A stretch of DNA of 50,320 bases, taken from Mesorhizobium sp. Root102. GTDB taxonomy: Bacteria > Pseudomonadota > Alphaproteobacteria > Rhizobiales > Rhizobiaceae. The DNA lies in contig NZ_LMCP01000015.1 of NCBI RefSeq assembly GCF_001425625.1, positions 271 to 50,590 on the forward strand. The letters are read 5' to 3'. The notes under the pieces are model-generated. The model was not told the origin of the DNA. It ran no database searches and worked only from the letters and a program-made list of their open reading frames with translations. Position 1 is the first letter of the stretch. Every line of letters begins with the position of its first letter. Below, one piece after another: positions 9,014 through 18,312 of this stretch. The position numbers were made by a program, and so were the translations under genes.

Positions 9014-10300
9014 TTAGACGGAAAACACTGTGCGGCCCGCAACCAGCGTTTGCAAGACCTTGCCCTGCAGCCGCGCGCCTTCAAAACAGGTGTTTTTCGA
9101 GCGCGAACGAATGCCGCTTTCGCTGACGATCCAGGGTTCGTCGAGATCGATAAGCGCAAGATCGGCGACAGCACCCGGCTTCAGCGTGCCGCCGGGCAGT
9201 CCGAACAGTTTTGCCGGAGCGGTGGACAAGGTCTCGATCAGCCGGAGCAACGGCACGTCGCCATTGTGGTAGAGCCGCAATGCCACACCCAGCAGGGTCT
9301 CCAACCCGATGGCGCCGGCCGCCGCATCGGCGAAGGGCAGGCGCTTGGTGTCGACGTCCTGTGGGTCGTGCGAGGAGACGATGATGTCGATCGTGCCGTC
9401 CCTGACCGCCTCGATCATCGCCAGCCGATCTTCCTCAGCGCGCAAAGGCGGCGTCAGGCGAAAGAAGGTGCGGTATTCGCCGACATCGTTTTCATTCAGC
9501 GACAGATTGTGGATCGCGACGCCTGATGTGACGGCCGTGCCATCGGTTTTCGCGCGCGTCACGGCGTTTGCCGCCATCGCCGTCGAGATCTTTGCCGCAT
9601 GGTAAGAACCGCGTGTCAGCCGCGCCAGCGCAAGGTCGCGCTCCAGCGGGATGGATTCGGCTTCGCGCGGAATGCCGGAAAGGCCGAGCCAGCTTGCGTA
9701 GAGGCCTTCGTTCATCACGCCGGACGAACCGAGGTCGGCATCCTGCGTTTCATGCACGATGGTGGCGCCGAAGTCGCGCGCATAGGTCAGCGCACGGCGC
9801 ATCACCAGCGCGCTCGATATGGTGTGGCGGCCATCGGTGAAGGCGACGGCGCCGGCCTCGCGCAGCAGGCCGAATTCGGTCATTTCGCGCCCGTCGAGGC
9901 CCTTGGTGATTGCCGCAGCCGGAAAGACGTTGACGCTTGCCGTGTCCTTGGCGGTGCGCAGCACGAACTCGACCAACGCGACATTGTCGATCACCGGGTC
10001 GGTATCGGGCATCATGACGATCGAGGTGACGCCGCCAGCTGCCGCCGCGACACTTGCCGACGCAATGGTTTCGCGATGTTCACCGCCCGGCTCGCCGATG
10101 AAGACGCGGCCGTCGATCAGGCCGGGAATGATCGCCTTGCCGACGCAGTCGATGACGGTTGCGCCCTCAGGCGCGCCCTGGTTCAGCGCTGCCTTGCCGG
10201 CGGCAACGACCTTGCGGCCGTCGACTATGACGGCGCCGACTTCGTCGATGCCGCGCGAGGGGTCGACGATGCGGGCGCGCTCAAAGACCGTTATGCTCAT
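9014..10300 (-). CDS. Dihydroorotase-like protein without metal ligands (PyrC'-type)
   Basis: 428-residue amidohydrolase-fold protein clearly homologous to class I dihydroorotase but with the zinc site destroyed. The canonical D-x-H-x-H-x-R motif reads DGRVFIG (63-69), the HxED segment reads HETQD, the second His motif reads KISTA instead of HxST, and DHAPH reads SHDPQ. Catalysis is therefore unlikely. Inactive homologues are known in pseudomonads, where they are needed to assemble the PyrB dodecamer. Here the gene overlaps pyrB by four bases (ATGA), which fits a structural partner of aspartate transcarbamoylase. A working dihydroorotase should be encoded elsewhere. Confidence 0.88.
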   Translation of the reverse strand: MSITVFERARIVDPSRGIDEVGAVIVDGRKVVAAGKAALNQGAPEGATVIDCVGKAIIPGLIDGRVFIGEPGGEHRETIASASVAAAAGGVTSIVMMPDTDPVIDNVALVEFVLRTAKDTASVNVFPAAAITKGLDGREMTEFGLLREAGAVAFTDGRHTISSALVMRRALTYARDFGATIVHETQDADLGSSGVMNEGLYASWLGLSGIPREAESIPLERDLALARLTRGSYHAAKISTAMAANAVTRAKTDGTAVTSGVAIHNLSLNENDVGEYRTFFRLTPPLRAEEDRLAMIEAVRDGTIDIIVSSHDPQDVDTKRLPFADAAAGAIGLETLLGVALRLYHNGDVPLLRLIETLSTAPAKLFGLPGGTLKPGAVADLALIDLDEPWIVSESGIRSRSKNTCFEGARLQGKVLQTLVAGRTVFSV

Positions 10301-11262
10301 GCGCCGCGGCCCTCATGATTGCGGCGCGGGTCGAGCAGGGCCTCCATGACGGCCATGCGCACGGCAACACCCATCTCGACCTGTTCCTGGATGACGCTTT
10401 GCGGACCATCGGCGATTTCCGAGGCGATCTCGACGCCGCGGTTCATCGGCCCGGGGTGCATCACCAGCGCGTCGTCCTTGGCCGCCTTCAGTTTCTCCGC
10501 ATCGAGGCCAAAATAGCGGAAATATTCGCGCACCGACGGCACGAAGGCGCCTTCCATGCGCTCGCGCTGCAGGCGCAGCATCATCACCACGTCGGCGCCC
10601 TTGAGACCTTCGGCCATCGATCGGGTGACGATGACGCCCATCTTCTCGATGCCGGTGGGCAGCAGCGTCGACGGGGCGACGACACGCACCTGCGCGCCGA
10701 GCGCGTTGAGCAGCATGATGTTCGAGCGCGCCACGCGCGAATGCAGGATGTCGCCGCAGATCGCCACGATCAGTTTCGACAGCGGACCCTTGGCGCGGCG
10801 GATGGTCAGCGCGTCGAGCAGCGCTTGTGTCGGGTGCTCATGCGCGCCGTCGCCGGCATTGACGACGGAGCAGCCGACCTTCTGCGCCAGCAGCGCCGCC
10901 GCGCCCGCCGACTGATGGCGGATGATCAATATATCGGGACGCATCGCGTTCAGCGTCATCGCCGTATCGATCAGCGTTTCGCCCTTCTTCACCGAAGAAC
11001 TCGCCACTGACATGTTCATGACATCGGCGCCAAGCCGTTTTCCGGCAAGCTCGAACGACGACTGCGTGCGCGTCGAGGCTTCATAGAAGAGGTTGATCTG
11101 GGTGCGGCCGCGTAGCGTCGAGGTCTTTTTCTCGGACTGCCGCGAGATCGCGACCGCGCGATCCGCCCGGTCGAGTAGAAGCTCGATGTCGGCGGGCGAA
11201 AGATCGCGGATGCCCAGAAGATGGCGGTGAGGGTAGAGTGGCAGGGACGAAGCGTCGGTCAT
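10297..11262 (-). CDS. pyrB: Aspartate carbamoyltransferase catalytic subunit
   Basis: Condenses carbamoyl phosphate with aspartate in the committed step of pyrimidine synthesis; 321 residues. The carbamoyl-phosphate loop STRT is at 63-66 and the second motif HPTQ at 143-146; the Lys-containing flexible loop (SSSVKKGET) is at 88-96. It is the first gene of the run pyrB-pyrC'-plsY-dprA and is translationally coupled to the dihydroorotase-like gene. No pyrI-type regulatory chain is adjacent, consistent with class A transcarbamoylases. Confidence 0.97.
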   Translation of the reverse strand: MTDASSLPLYPHRHLLGIRDLSPADIELLLDRADRAVAISRQSEKKTSTLRGRTQINLFYEASTRTQSSFELAGKRLGADVMNMSVASSSVKKGETLIDTAMTLNAMRPDILIIRHQSAGAAALLAQKVGCSVVNAGDGAHEHPTQALLDALTIRRAKGPLSKLIVAICGDILHSRVARSNIMLLNALGAQVRVVAPSTLLPTGIEKMGVIVTRSMAEGLKGADVVMMLRLQRERMEGAFVPSVREYFRYFGLDAEKLKAAKDDALVMHPGPMNRGVEIASEIADGPQSVIQEQVEMGVAVRMAVMEALLDPRRNHEGRGA

Positions 11263-11421
11263 CTCAAGGCGCTGCTATAGGGTGGAGATATTGCGGCTGC
11301 AAGCGCCAGCTTTGGATTGGAGCAATTCTCCCCGGTATTTTCATCGCGCGCGCTGCATGGCTTGGCTATATCTAACCGACGGCCTCGGATTCGTGGCTTC
11401 CTGACGATAGAAGGATTGGGC

Positions 11422-13050
11422 GTGACCGACGACGTGACCAACCAGCCGCCGCCGCTGACGGGCGGCAACGCCTGGCGGGGCGATCCGTTGCTGATCCAGC
11501 TCGCGGAGCGTTTTTCCGATCCGGTGCGCAAGGATCTGGACGGGCTCGGCCGTTTCGTGCTGACGCAGGAGGCACAGGAACTGGCGCGCCTCGCCAATGT
11601 CGAGACACCGAAGCTCAGGACGCATGATCGCCAGGGCCGGCGCATCGACGTGGTCGAGTTCCATCCCGCCTATCACGCCTTGATGCGCCGCTCGGTGGCC
11701 AACGGGCTGCATTCCTCGGTGTGGGAAAACGGCGATGCTGAGATCGGACGCCGCCATCAGGTTCGCGCTGCCCGGTTCTATCTGACGGCGGAGCTGGAGA
11801 CCGGGCATCTGTGCCCCATCACCATGACCAACGCGTCGCTGGCTGCCTTGATGGCCAGCCCAAAACTGTTTCGCGAATGGGCGCCGCGTGTAACCACGCG
11901 CAAATACGACCAGAGCCAGAAGCCGCCGGTCGAGAAGATCGGGCTGACGCTCGGCATGGGCATGACCGAGAAGCAGGGCGGCACGGATGTGCGCGCCAAT
12001 GTGACAAGGGCGGAACGCGCCGGCAGCGGGTTTTACCGCCTGACCGGACACAAATGGTTCATGTCGGCGCCGATGTCGGATGCGTTCCTGGTTCTGGCGC
12101 AGGCGCCGGAGGGACTGTCGTGCTTCCTGGTGCCGCGCGTGCTCGGCGACGGCTCGGGCAATGGCTTCCGCTTCCAGAGGCTGAAGGACAAGCTCGGCAA
12201 CCGCTCCAACGCGTCCTCCGAAGTGGAGTTCGTCAACGCCATCGGCGAGATGGTGGGCGAGCCGGGCGCTGGCGTGAAGACGATCATGGACATGGTTACC
12301 CTGACCCGGCTCGATTGTGCCATCGCCTCGTCGGCGATCATGCGCGCGGGCCTCGCCGAGGCCGTTCATCACGCGCGCCACCGACAGGTGTTCGGCTCAA
12401 CCTTGATCGAGCAACCGTTGATGCAGCGCGTGCTGGCCGATATGGCGCTCGACGTCGCCGCCGCTACCGCACTGTCGTTCCGGCTGGCGCGGTCCTTCGA
12501 CGAGGCGGCCAGCGATCGCGGCGAAGCGGCGTTTGCCCGCGCCATGACGCCGGTCGTCAAATACTGGGTCTGCAAGATCGCGCCGCCGCTGCTGTATGAG
12601 GCGATGGAGTGCCTCGGCGGCAACGGCTATGTCGAGGAGGCGCCACTCGCTCGCTATTATCGAGAAGCCCCGGTCAACGCGATTTGGGAAGGCTCGGGCA
12701 ATGTCATGGCGCTCGACGTGCTGCGCGTGCTTGGCCGCGCGCCCGGCCTGTTCGAGGATGTGCTGGCCGGCATCGACCGCGATCTCGGCGCCGGCGGACG
12801 CGGCACGATCGGCGTGCTGAAGGCGGCGATGCAGGTCGCTTCAACCGACGAAGGTTCGGCCCGGCTGCTGACCGAACAGCTGGCATTGTCGGCGGCGGCG
12901 GCGGAATTGCGCCGGCTGGGGGCAGGGCGGATCGCCGACGCTTTTGTCGAGACGCGCCTGGCGGGCCAATGGCGCAATACCTATGGCATGCTCGATTCGC
13001 GCCACGATGCGCGCATGATCATCGACACGCTCTATCCGCCGGTGAATTGA
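11422..13050 (+). CDS. aidB: AidB-type acyl-CoA dehydrogenase family protein
   Basis: FAD-dependent acyl-CoA dehydrogenase-fold protein of 542 residues, the length of E. coli AidB (DNA alkylation response). The start is a GTG at 11422 with AAGGA upstream, giving MTDDVTNQPPPLTG; the NQPPPL segment is typical of AidB N-termini, and upstream in-frame codons do not look coding. FAD-binding stretches are visible (MGMTEKQGGTDVRANVT; CLGGNGYVEEAPLARYYRE). The gene is divergent from pyrB; a CTATAT at 11366-11371 could be its -10 element. AidB binds DNA, but its enzymatic substrate is unsettled. Confidence 0.9.
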   Translation: MTDDVTNQPPPLTGGNAWRGDPLLIQLAERFSDPVRKDLDGLGRFVLTQEAQELARLANVETPKLRTHDRQGRRIDVVEFHPAYHALMRRSVANGLHSSVWENGDAEIGRRHQVRAARFYLTAELETGHLCPITMTNASLAALMASPKLFREWAPRVTTRKYDQSQKPPVEKIGLTLGMGMTEKQGGTDVRANVTRAERAGSGFYRLTGHKWFMSAPMSDAFLVLAQAPEGLSCFLVPRVLGDGSGNGFRFQRLKDKLGNRSNASSEVEFVNAIGEMVGEPGAGVKTIMDMVTLTRLDCAIASSAIMRAGLAEAVHHARHRQVFGSTLIEQPLMQRVLADMALDVAAATALSFRLARSFDEAASDRGEAAFARAMTPVVKYWVCKIAPPLLYEAMECLGGNGYVEEAPLARYYREAPVNAIWEGSGNVMALDVLRVLGRAPGLFEDVLAGIDRDLGAGGRGTIGVLKAAMQVASTDEGSARLLTEQLALSAAAAELRRLGAGRIADAFVETRLAGQWRNTYGMLDSRHDARMIIDTLYPPVN

Positions 13051-13233
13051 ACCGCGAGCATCGCAAAAACCGGCGTTTTGAGACGCGGTCCGGAATCTTC
13101 ATGCGCATGGCTAATCGCCGTTAACCTTAACAAATGGTTTCCGTTGCGGTCGCGAGCGGCAAAGCCCACTGTCCTGGCGAAGCAGGGAATGGTTCAAATT
13201 GACCGTCCCTTGCTTGGCGAAGCAGGAACACCG

Positions 13234-13803
13234 ATGCGACAGCTACTGACCTCTTTTCTGGCCTTGCATTGGGCGATCGTTTTCGCCCTGCTTGCGCTCA
13301 TCTGCATCGATGGAAATCGCGGCGTGGCGGCGGCGCTCGGCGTATTGGGTACCACAATCGAGGGCACCCGCTTCGTCGACCTCGACAACGTCGTTGTCGT
13401 GGCGCCGCTTGCCACCGCATTGCTCGTCGTCTCTGTGCTGTTCTTCTGGGCCTTTGTCGAAGCCCTGATCAACGACGCAGCCAGCCAGGGCGCTGACGGC
13501 GTTGCCCGCATCGCCTTCATCTCCGCGTCCGGCGTGTTGTCGCTGATCGTCATCGGTGGCGCCGCACAGGGCATCAACGGGCTGTTCATGGCTGTCGCCG
13601 TGCAGTTGGCGGCACTTCTGGCGTCCTATGTCGCCATGCTTGCCGAGCGGCGGTCCGTGGTTGCGGCAGTTGCTTCGGGCGAGGGCGAAGTCCGCGCCGT
13701 CGCGCACGGCATGGCAAAGGCCGCGGCCCACAATTCGCTGCTTTCACTCATATCGGGCCGAACGGTCTCCAAGACAGGCTCCAATCCCAGGGGAGGCCGC
13801 TGA
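13234..13803 (+). CDS. Membrane protein of unknown function
   Basis: About 189 residues with four or so hydrophobic segments (LTSFLALHWAIVFALLALI; TALLVVSVLFFWAFVEALI; FISASGVLSLIVIGG; GLFMAVAVQLAALLASYVAM) and a charged C-terminal tail. I do not recognise a family. The ATG at 13234 is chosen because AGGA lies six bases upstream; an ATG at 13189 has its purine stretch directly abutting and is less likely. A 12-bp sequence (tggcgaagcagg) is repeated ahead of both candidate starts. The stop overlaps the next gene (TGATG), so the two are probably made together. Confidence 0.75.
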   Translation: MRQLLTSFLALHWAIVFALLALICIDGNRGVAAALGVLGTTIEGTRFVDLDNVVVVAPLATALLVVSVLFFWAFVEALINDAASQGADGVARIAFISASGVLSLIVIGGAAQGINGLFMAVAVQLAALLASYVAMLAERRSVVAAVASGEGEVRAVAHGMAKAAAHNSLLSLISGRTVSKTGSNPRGGR

Positions 13804-14144
13804 TGCGTTACATCTTCGCATTCTGGGCGGCCCCGATGGCGATTTTCTGGGGCTGGTTCTATCTGTCGGCCAATGACATCAATTTCGGCTACACGATGCT
13901 CAGCCGACAGATGCACGACTTCTTCTTCCAGTTGTATGGTCAGATGCTCGGCATCGACCCGGCGATCATCCCCGGCATGGTGGCGAAGACGTGCATCTTT
14001 GACGGGTTTCTGCTGATGGCGCTTTGGGCATTCCGCCGTCGCCGCGAAATCGCCGGCTGGGTCAAACAGCGCTGGGCGGGTCCGGTTGCGTTCGAGCGGA
14101 TGCGTGGAGCGACTGAAGCCGGTCCAAAACTCCCTGCAGAATAA
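13803..14144 (+). CDS. Small membrane protein, DUF6105-like
   Basis: 113 residues, starting with a membrane segment ([19 protein letters not shown]), a central part, a second hydrophobic segment ([16 protein letters not shown]) and a basic tail. It resembles a family of uncharacterised Rhizobiales membrane proteins (DUF6105, from memory). It is coupled to the upstream membrane-protein gene by TGATG, and its last 83 bp are antisense to the end of ruvX. Function unknown. Confidence 0.8.
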   Translation: MRYIFAFWAAPMAIFWGWFYLSANDINFGYTMLSRQMHDFFFQLYGQMLGIDPAIIPGMVAKTCIFDGFLLMALWAFRRRREIAGWVKQRWAGPVAFERMRGATEAGPKLPAE

Positions 14145-14622
14145 ACGCGGCTGCCGCCGAATCGATTTTGCCGGCGCGCTTGCGGCGCGAGAAATCCATC
14201 TCGATCAGCGTCCTTTCGGCTGCGACCGTCGATAGCCTTTCATCCCAAAGCACGAAGGGCAGGTCGCTCATCTGTGCCATGTTGCGGACGAAGGCGCGCG
14301 ATTTCTGCGCACGCGGCCCTTCCGAACCGTCCATATTGATCGGCAGCCCAATCACCACCGCGCCGGCATTCTCCTTCTGCAGCAAGGCGAGCAGCACCGC
14401 CGCATCGAGCGAGAATTTCCTTCGCATGATGACCGGGCGCGGATGGGCGAAGGAAAACCTCTGGTCCGAGACCGCGACGCCGATCGTCTTGTCGCCAAGG
14501 TCAAGCCCGGCCAGGGTCTTGCCGCCGGTTAGCCGCGCCGGCAATTCCTCGATCGCGATAATGCCCACCGGCCGTCCTTCGCCCTTCACCACCACGTGTT
14601 TTGTCAAACACGCAATGGACAC
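14062..14622 (-). CDS. ruvX: Putative pre-16S rRNA nuclease / Holliday junction resolvase homologue YqgF
   Basis: RNase H-fold protein of 186 residues. The core signature [15 protein letters not shown] is at about 39-53 (catalytic Asp41), [11 protein letters not shown] and [11 protein letters not shown] follow, and [15 protein letters not shown] carries the last acidic residue. In E. coli YqgF acts in 16S rRNA 5' maturation; the resolvase role is less certain. The N-terminus is longer than in many homologues, where IEELPARL lies near the start, so a GTG further in is possible. The gene ends inside the opposing membrane-protein gene. Confidence 0.93.
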   Translation of the reverse strand: MSIACLTKHVVVKGEGRPVGIIAIEELPARLTGGKTLAGLDLGDKTIGVAVSDQRFSFAHPRPVIMRRKFSLDAAVLLALLQKENAGAVVIGLPINMDGSEGPRAQKSRAFVRNMAQMSDLPFVLWDERLSTVAAERTLIEMDFSRRKRAGKIDSAAAAFILQGVLDRLQSLHASARTQPDPPSAV

Positions 14623-14691
14623 TGTAACCCTTTGATCTCCGGGCTATCGACGTTCTATCCTTTGGCAAGACAAAAATCGAGGAATGCATTC

Positions 14692-15399
14692 ATGAAACTG
14701 ACCTGGTACGGCCACTCGGCCTTTCGGATCGAAACGGCTGATGCCAAGATACTCATCGATCCCTATCTGATCGGCAATCCGTCCTGGACGGGCGGCTGGG
14801 AGGGACCGGCTGAGGGGATCACGCATGTGCTGCTGACGCATGGCCACAGCGATCACATTAGCGGCGCCGTGGAAGTGCTCGGCAAGAGTGGCGCCCAGCT
14901 GGTCGCCAATTTCGAGATCTGCATGTATCTGATCGGCAAGGGTGTCAGCGACAAGAAGATCAATCCAGGCAACATCGGCGGCACCGTCGATTGCGGCAGC
15001 TTCACCACCACTTTCGTCCAGGCGCTGCACTCGTCCTCGTTCCCTGGCGAGGGGGGCCAGAACACCTATCTCGGCAATCCGGGCGGCCTCGTCCTGCATT
15101 TCCCGGAAGACAAAACCCTCTACCACATGGGCGACACCGACATCTTTTCCGACATGGCGCTGATCAACGAGTTGCATGAACCGAAGATCGGCATCGTACC
15201 GATCGGCGATCGCTTCACCATGGGCGGTGCGGTGGCGGCACTTGCCTGCCGCCGCTTCTTCAAGTTCGACACCGTGGTTCCCTGTCACTTCGGTACATTT
15301 CCGATGATCGATCCGACCGCCGACAAGTTCGAAGCCGGCCTGGAAGGATCCGGCGTGACGGTGGCATTGCCGAAAATCGGTGAGACGATTACAATTTAG
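14692..15399 (+). CDS. Metal-dependent hydrolase, UPF0173 (metallo-beta-lactamase fold)
   Basis: 235 residues of the metallo-beta-lactamase superfamily, UPF0173 group. Metal-binding motif HGHSDH lies at 50-55, preceded by LIDPYLIGNP and followed by GDTD and HFGTFP, which hold the remaining ligands. The ATG at 14692, with GAGGAA upstream, gives the standard MKLTWYGHSAF start. The physiological substrate of this group is not established. It is divergent from ruvX. Confidence 0.93.
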   Translation: MKLTWYGHSAFRIETADAKILIDPYLIGNPSWTGGWEGPAEGITHVLLTHGHSDHISGAVEVLGKSGAQLVANFEICMYLIGKGVSDKKINPGNIGGTVDCGSFTTTFVQALHSSSFPGEGGQNTYLGNPGGLVLHFPEDKTLYHMGDTDIFSDMALINELHEPKIGIVPIGDRFTMGGAVAALACRRFFKFDTVVPCHFGTFPMIDPTADKFEAGLEGSGVTVALPKIGETITI

Positions 15400-15423
15400 A
15401 GGCAGCTAAAGCGGAATAAATCC

Positions 15424-15840
15424 ATGGTGTTGGGGCGATCTCTTTGCGTGTCCATGTTTGTCGCGGTGTCACCCGCGCTCGCCGCGGATGATTTCATCGA
15501 GGGCGTCTACCTTCAGTCCGAGGAACTTTGCAAACAGGCCAAAAAGGACGCGCTGCAAACGCTGATCGATGCCGGCAACATCGTGCTTTCGGCGCACGGC
15601 CTGCAGAGCGTTGAATACAATTGCGAGTTTCTGCAGATCAGCAAGGCGACGGCTTCGCCGAGTTGGGCGGTGACGGCCATCTGCCAGGAACCGGGCTATG
15701 TCTTTCCCGATGTCCTCTCGGTGACGCAAATGAACTCGAAGCAAGTCGACCTCGTATCGGTCCGGCCGGTCGACGACGAAAGCGAAGCAAGCGGCAACAG
15801 TGGCAGCTACTATCTGTGCGAGGGCGTTGCCCTGCCATAG
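15424..15840 (+). CDS. Small secreted protein of unknown function
   Basis: 138 residues with an N-terminal signal peptide (hydrophobic stretch LCVSMFVAVSPALAA, cleavage likely after ALA at about residue 20) and four Cys residues in the mature part, suggesting disulfides in the periplasm. No family is recognised. It starts 24 bp after the metal-dependent hydrolase gene and could share its transcript. Confidence 0.75.
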   Translation: MVLGRSLCVSMFVAVSPALAADDFIEGVYLQSEELCKQAKKDALQTLIDAGNIVLSAHGLQSVEYNCEFLQISKATASPSWAVTAICQEPGYVFPDVLSVTQMNSKQVDLVSVRPVDDESEASGNSGSYYLCEGVALP

Positions 15841-15909
15841 ACACACCTTGTCCGTGGACCGATGGCCGAAGAGCCGGGCCGCCACGGCCTGGTCTCTCGC
15901 ATGATGCAT

Positions 15910-15938
15910 GTTGCGCACCGCGCGCGCCGCCGCTATAG
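15910..15938 (+). promoter_or_regulatory. Possible promoter of gatC
   Basis: A GTTGCG / 17 bp / CTATAG arrangement ends 29 bp before the gatC start; the -10 half fits the rhizobial CTATAT type well, the -35 half poorly. Confidence 0.35.
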
Positions 15939-15967
15939 CCCGAACTGGTTTTCCCCGAGGCAGAAAT

Positions 15968-16255
15968 ATGTCCGTAGATCTTCAAACAGTGAAGCGCGTC
16001 GCGCGTCTCGCCCGCATCGCGGTGAGCGAAGAAGATGCCGAACGCATGACCGGCGAGCTGAACGCCATTCTTGGCTTCGTCGAACAGCTGAACGAGGTCG
16101 ATGTTTCCGGCGTCGAGCCGATGACGTCGGTGACGCCGATGGAGATGAAGAAGCGTAGGGATGTCGTCACCGACGGCGGCAAGGCGGCCGACATCGTCGC
16201 CAACGCACCGGCGACCGAAGAGAATTTCTTCCTCGTGCCGAAGGTCGTGGAGTAG
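15968..16255 (+). CDS. gatC: Aspartyl/glutamyl-tRNA(Asn/Gln) amidotransferase subunit C
   Basis: 95-residue GatC, the belt-like subunit that holds GatA and GatB together in the enzyme converting misacylated Asp-tRNA(Asn) or Glu-tRNA(Gln) to the amide. The start ATG at 15968 gives [19 protein letters not shown], and the family's VEPMTSV and [11 protein letters not shown] end are present. It precedes a GNAT gene and gatA on the same strand; gatB is not in the window. Confidence 0.96.
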   Translation: MSVDLQTVKRVARLARIAVSEEDAERMTGELNAILGFVEQLNEVDVSGVEPMTSVTPMEMKKRRDVVTDGGKAADIVANAPATEENFFLVPKVVE

Positions 16256-16262
16256 CCGGCCG

Positions 16263-16718
16263 ATGGCAATCGAGATCGCCATAGAAACGCCACTGCAGGA
16301 CGATGTGCGCGGGCTGGTCAAGGAACTCAACGAGACCTTGCTCGAACTGACGCCGCCGGAGCATTGCTACCATTTGACGGTCGAGCAGATGGCCAGTGAG
16401 GATACGACCGTTTTCATCGCCCGCGATAATGGCCTGGCGATCGGCTGCGGCGCCCTGAAACGCCATGATGGCGCCGTCGGCGAGGTCAAGCGCATGTACA
16501 CGCGGCCGTCGCATCGCGGGCAGAAGATCGGCGCGAAAATCGTCGAGCGGGTCGAGGCGCTGGCGCGCAATGAGGGGCTGAAGCGCCTGGTGCTGGAGAC
16601 GGGCGACCGTCATCCCGCTGCGTGGACCGTCTATCAACGCGCCGGGTTCTCGCGCTGCGGCCCGGTGCTGGATTATCCCGATTCAGAGTGGTCGGTGTTT
16701 TACGAAAAGAGCCTTTGA
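16263..16718 (+). CDS. GNAT-family N-acetyltransferase
   Basis: 151 residues with the acetyl-CoA-binding segment [31 protein letters not shown] cut by the usual R/Q-x-x-G-x-G/A pattern (RGQKIG) and the C-terminal YQRAGF motif of GNAT enzymes. It lies between gatC (7-bp gap) and gatA (TGATG overlap), so it is very probably cotranscribed with the amidotransferase genes. Substrate unknown; a link to translation is suggested only by position. Confidence 0.9.
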   Translation: MAIEIAIETPLQDDVRGLVKELNETLLELTPPEHCYHLTVEQMASEDTTVFIARDNGLAIGCGALKRHDGAVGEVKRMYTRPSHRGQKIGAKIVERVEALARNEGLKRLVLETGDRHPAAWTVYQRAGFSRCGPVLDYPDSEWSVFYEKSL

Positions 16719-18283
16719 TGAGCGATCTGACCCAGCTGACAATTTCACGGGCCCGCGCAAAGCTGCGCGGAAAGGAAATCACCGCGACCGAGATCACCGA
16801 GGCCTATCTCTTGGCCATCGATCGCGCCAATCCCGCGCTCAATGCCTATGTCGCGGTGACCGGCGACAAGGCGCGCGACATGGCCAAGGCGTCCGACGCA
16901 AGGCTGGTCAAGGGCGAGGGCGGTGCGCTGGAAGGCATCCCGCTCGGCATCAAGGACCTGTTCGGCACCGAAGGCGTCCATACCCAGGCCTGCAGCCATG
17001 TGCTCGATGGTTTCAAGCCGCGCTACGAATCGACCGTTACATCAAATCTGTGGGCCGACGGCGCCGTCATGCTCGGCAAACTCAACATGGACGAGTTCGC
17101 CATGGGCTCGTCCAACGAGACGTCCTACTATGGCCCGGTCATCAATCCGTGGCGGCGTTCGCGCCTCGACACGGTGGTGATGCCAACGACGCATCAGGGC
17201 GACGGCGGCTTCGTCTCTGCCGGCGGCACCAGGACCGAGCGCAGCCTGGACAATGCGCAGCTGGTGCCGGGCGGTTCTTCCGGCGGTTCGGCAACCGCAG
17301 TCTCGGCCTTCCTGTGTGCTGGCGCGACCGCGACGGATACTGGCGGCTCGATCCGCCAGCCGGCCGCCTTCACCGGTACGGTCGGCATCAAGCCGACCTA
17401 TGGCCGCTGCTCGCGCTGGGGCATCGTCGCCTTCGCCTCGTCGCTCGACCAGGCCGGACCGATCGCGCGCGACGTGCGCGATGCCGCGATCCTGTTGAAA
17501 TCGATGGCGTCCGTCGATCCCAAGGACACGACGTCGGTCGACCGGCCGGTGCCGGACTATGAGGCGGTGATCGGCAAGCCTATCAAGGGCATGAAGGTCG
17601 GCATTCCCAGGGAATACCGCGTCGACGGCATGCCCGAAGAGATCGAGGCGCTGTGGCAGAAGGGCATTGCCTGGCTGAAGGACGCCGGCGCCGAGATCGT
17701 CGACATTTCCCTGCCGCATACCAAATACGCGCTGCCCGCTTATTACATCGTGGCGCCCGCAGAGGCTTCGTCCAACCTCGCCCGCTATGATGGCGTCCGC
17801 TACGGATTGCGCGTGCCGGGCAAGGATATCGTCGACATGTATGAGAAGACCCGCGCCGCCGGTTTCGGCCGCGAGGTCAAGCGCCGCATCATGATCGGCA
17901 CCTATGTGCTGTCGGCCGGCTATTATGACGCCTACTATCTGCAGGCGCAGAAAGTGCGCAATCTGATCAAGCGGGATTTCGAGACTGTCTTCGCCGCCGG
18001 CGTCGATGTCATCCTGACCCCGGCAACGCCGTCCGCCGCCTTCGGCATCGCCGACGAGGACATGGCCGCCGATCCGGTCAAGATGTACCTCAACGATATC
18101 TTCACGGTCACCGTGAACATGGCCGGCCTGCCGGGCATCGCTGTGCCCGCTGGGCTCGACTCAAAGGGCCTGCCGCTCGGGCTGCAGCTGATCGGCCGGC
18201 CGTTCGATGAGGAAACCCTGTTCCAGACCGCTGCCGTCATCGAGCAGGCCGCCGGCACATTTCAGCCGGAAAAATGGTGGTAA
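16718..18283 (+). CDS. gatA: Aspartyl/glutamyl-tRNA(Asn/Gln) amidotransferase subunit A
   Basis: Amidase-signature glutaminase subunit, 521 residues. The Lys-cisSer-Ser triad is intact: Lys79 (GIKD), Ser187 (PGGSSGGS) and nucleophile Ser211 (DTGGSIRQP). In S. aureus GatA the same residues are Lys79, Ser154 and Ser178, so this protein carries an extra 33 residues between the Lys and the cis-Ser, within about 145-180 (NPW...LVPGG). The ATG at 16718 overlaps the stop of the GNAT gene. Confidence 0.96.
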   Translation: MSDLTQLTISRARAKLRGKEITATEITEAYLLAIDRANPALNAYVAVTGDKARDMAKASDARLVKGEGGALEGIPLGIKDLFGTEGVHTQACSHVLDGFKPRYESTVTSNLWADGAVMLGKLNMDEFAMGSSNETSYYGPVINPWRRSRLDTVVMPTTHQGDGGFVSAGGTRTERSLDNAQLVPGGSSGGSATAVSAFLCAGATATDTGGSIRQPAAFTGTVGIKPTYGRCSRWGIVAFASSLDQAGPIARDVRDAAILLKSMASVDPKDTTSVDRPVPDYEAVIGKPIKGMKVGIPREYRVDGMPEEIEALWQKGIAWLKDAGAEIVDISLPHTKYALPAYYIVAPAEASSNLARYDGVRYGLRVPGKDIVDMYEKTRAAGFGREVKRRIMIGTYVLSAGYYDAYYLQAQKVRNLIKRDFETVFAAGVDVILTPATPSAAFGIADEDMAADPVKMYLNDIFTVTVNMAGLPGIAVPAGLDSKGLPLGLQLIGRPFDEETLFQTAAVIEQAAGTFQPEKWW

Positions 18284-18312
18284 GGATGCCGCTCGTCCGA
18301 GGGGGGTGAGCG

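Noticed and set aside
13175..13226. Repeated tggcgaagcagg ahead of the membrane protein at 13234
   Set aside because: Only two 12-bp copies 40 bp apart; a small hairpin or chance repeat, not enough for a functional claim.
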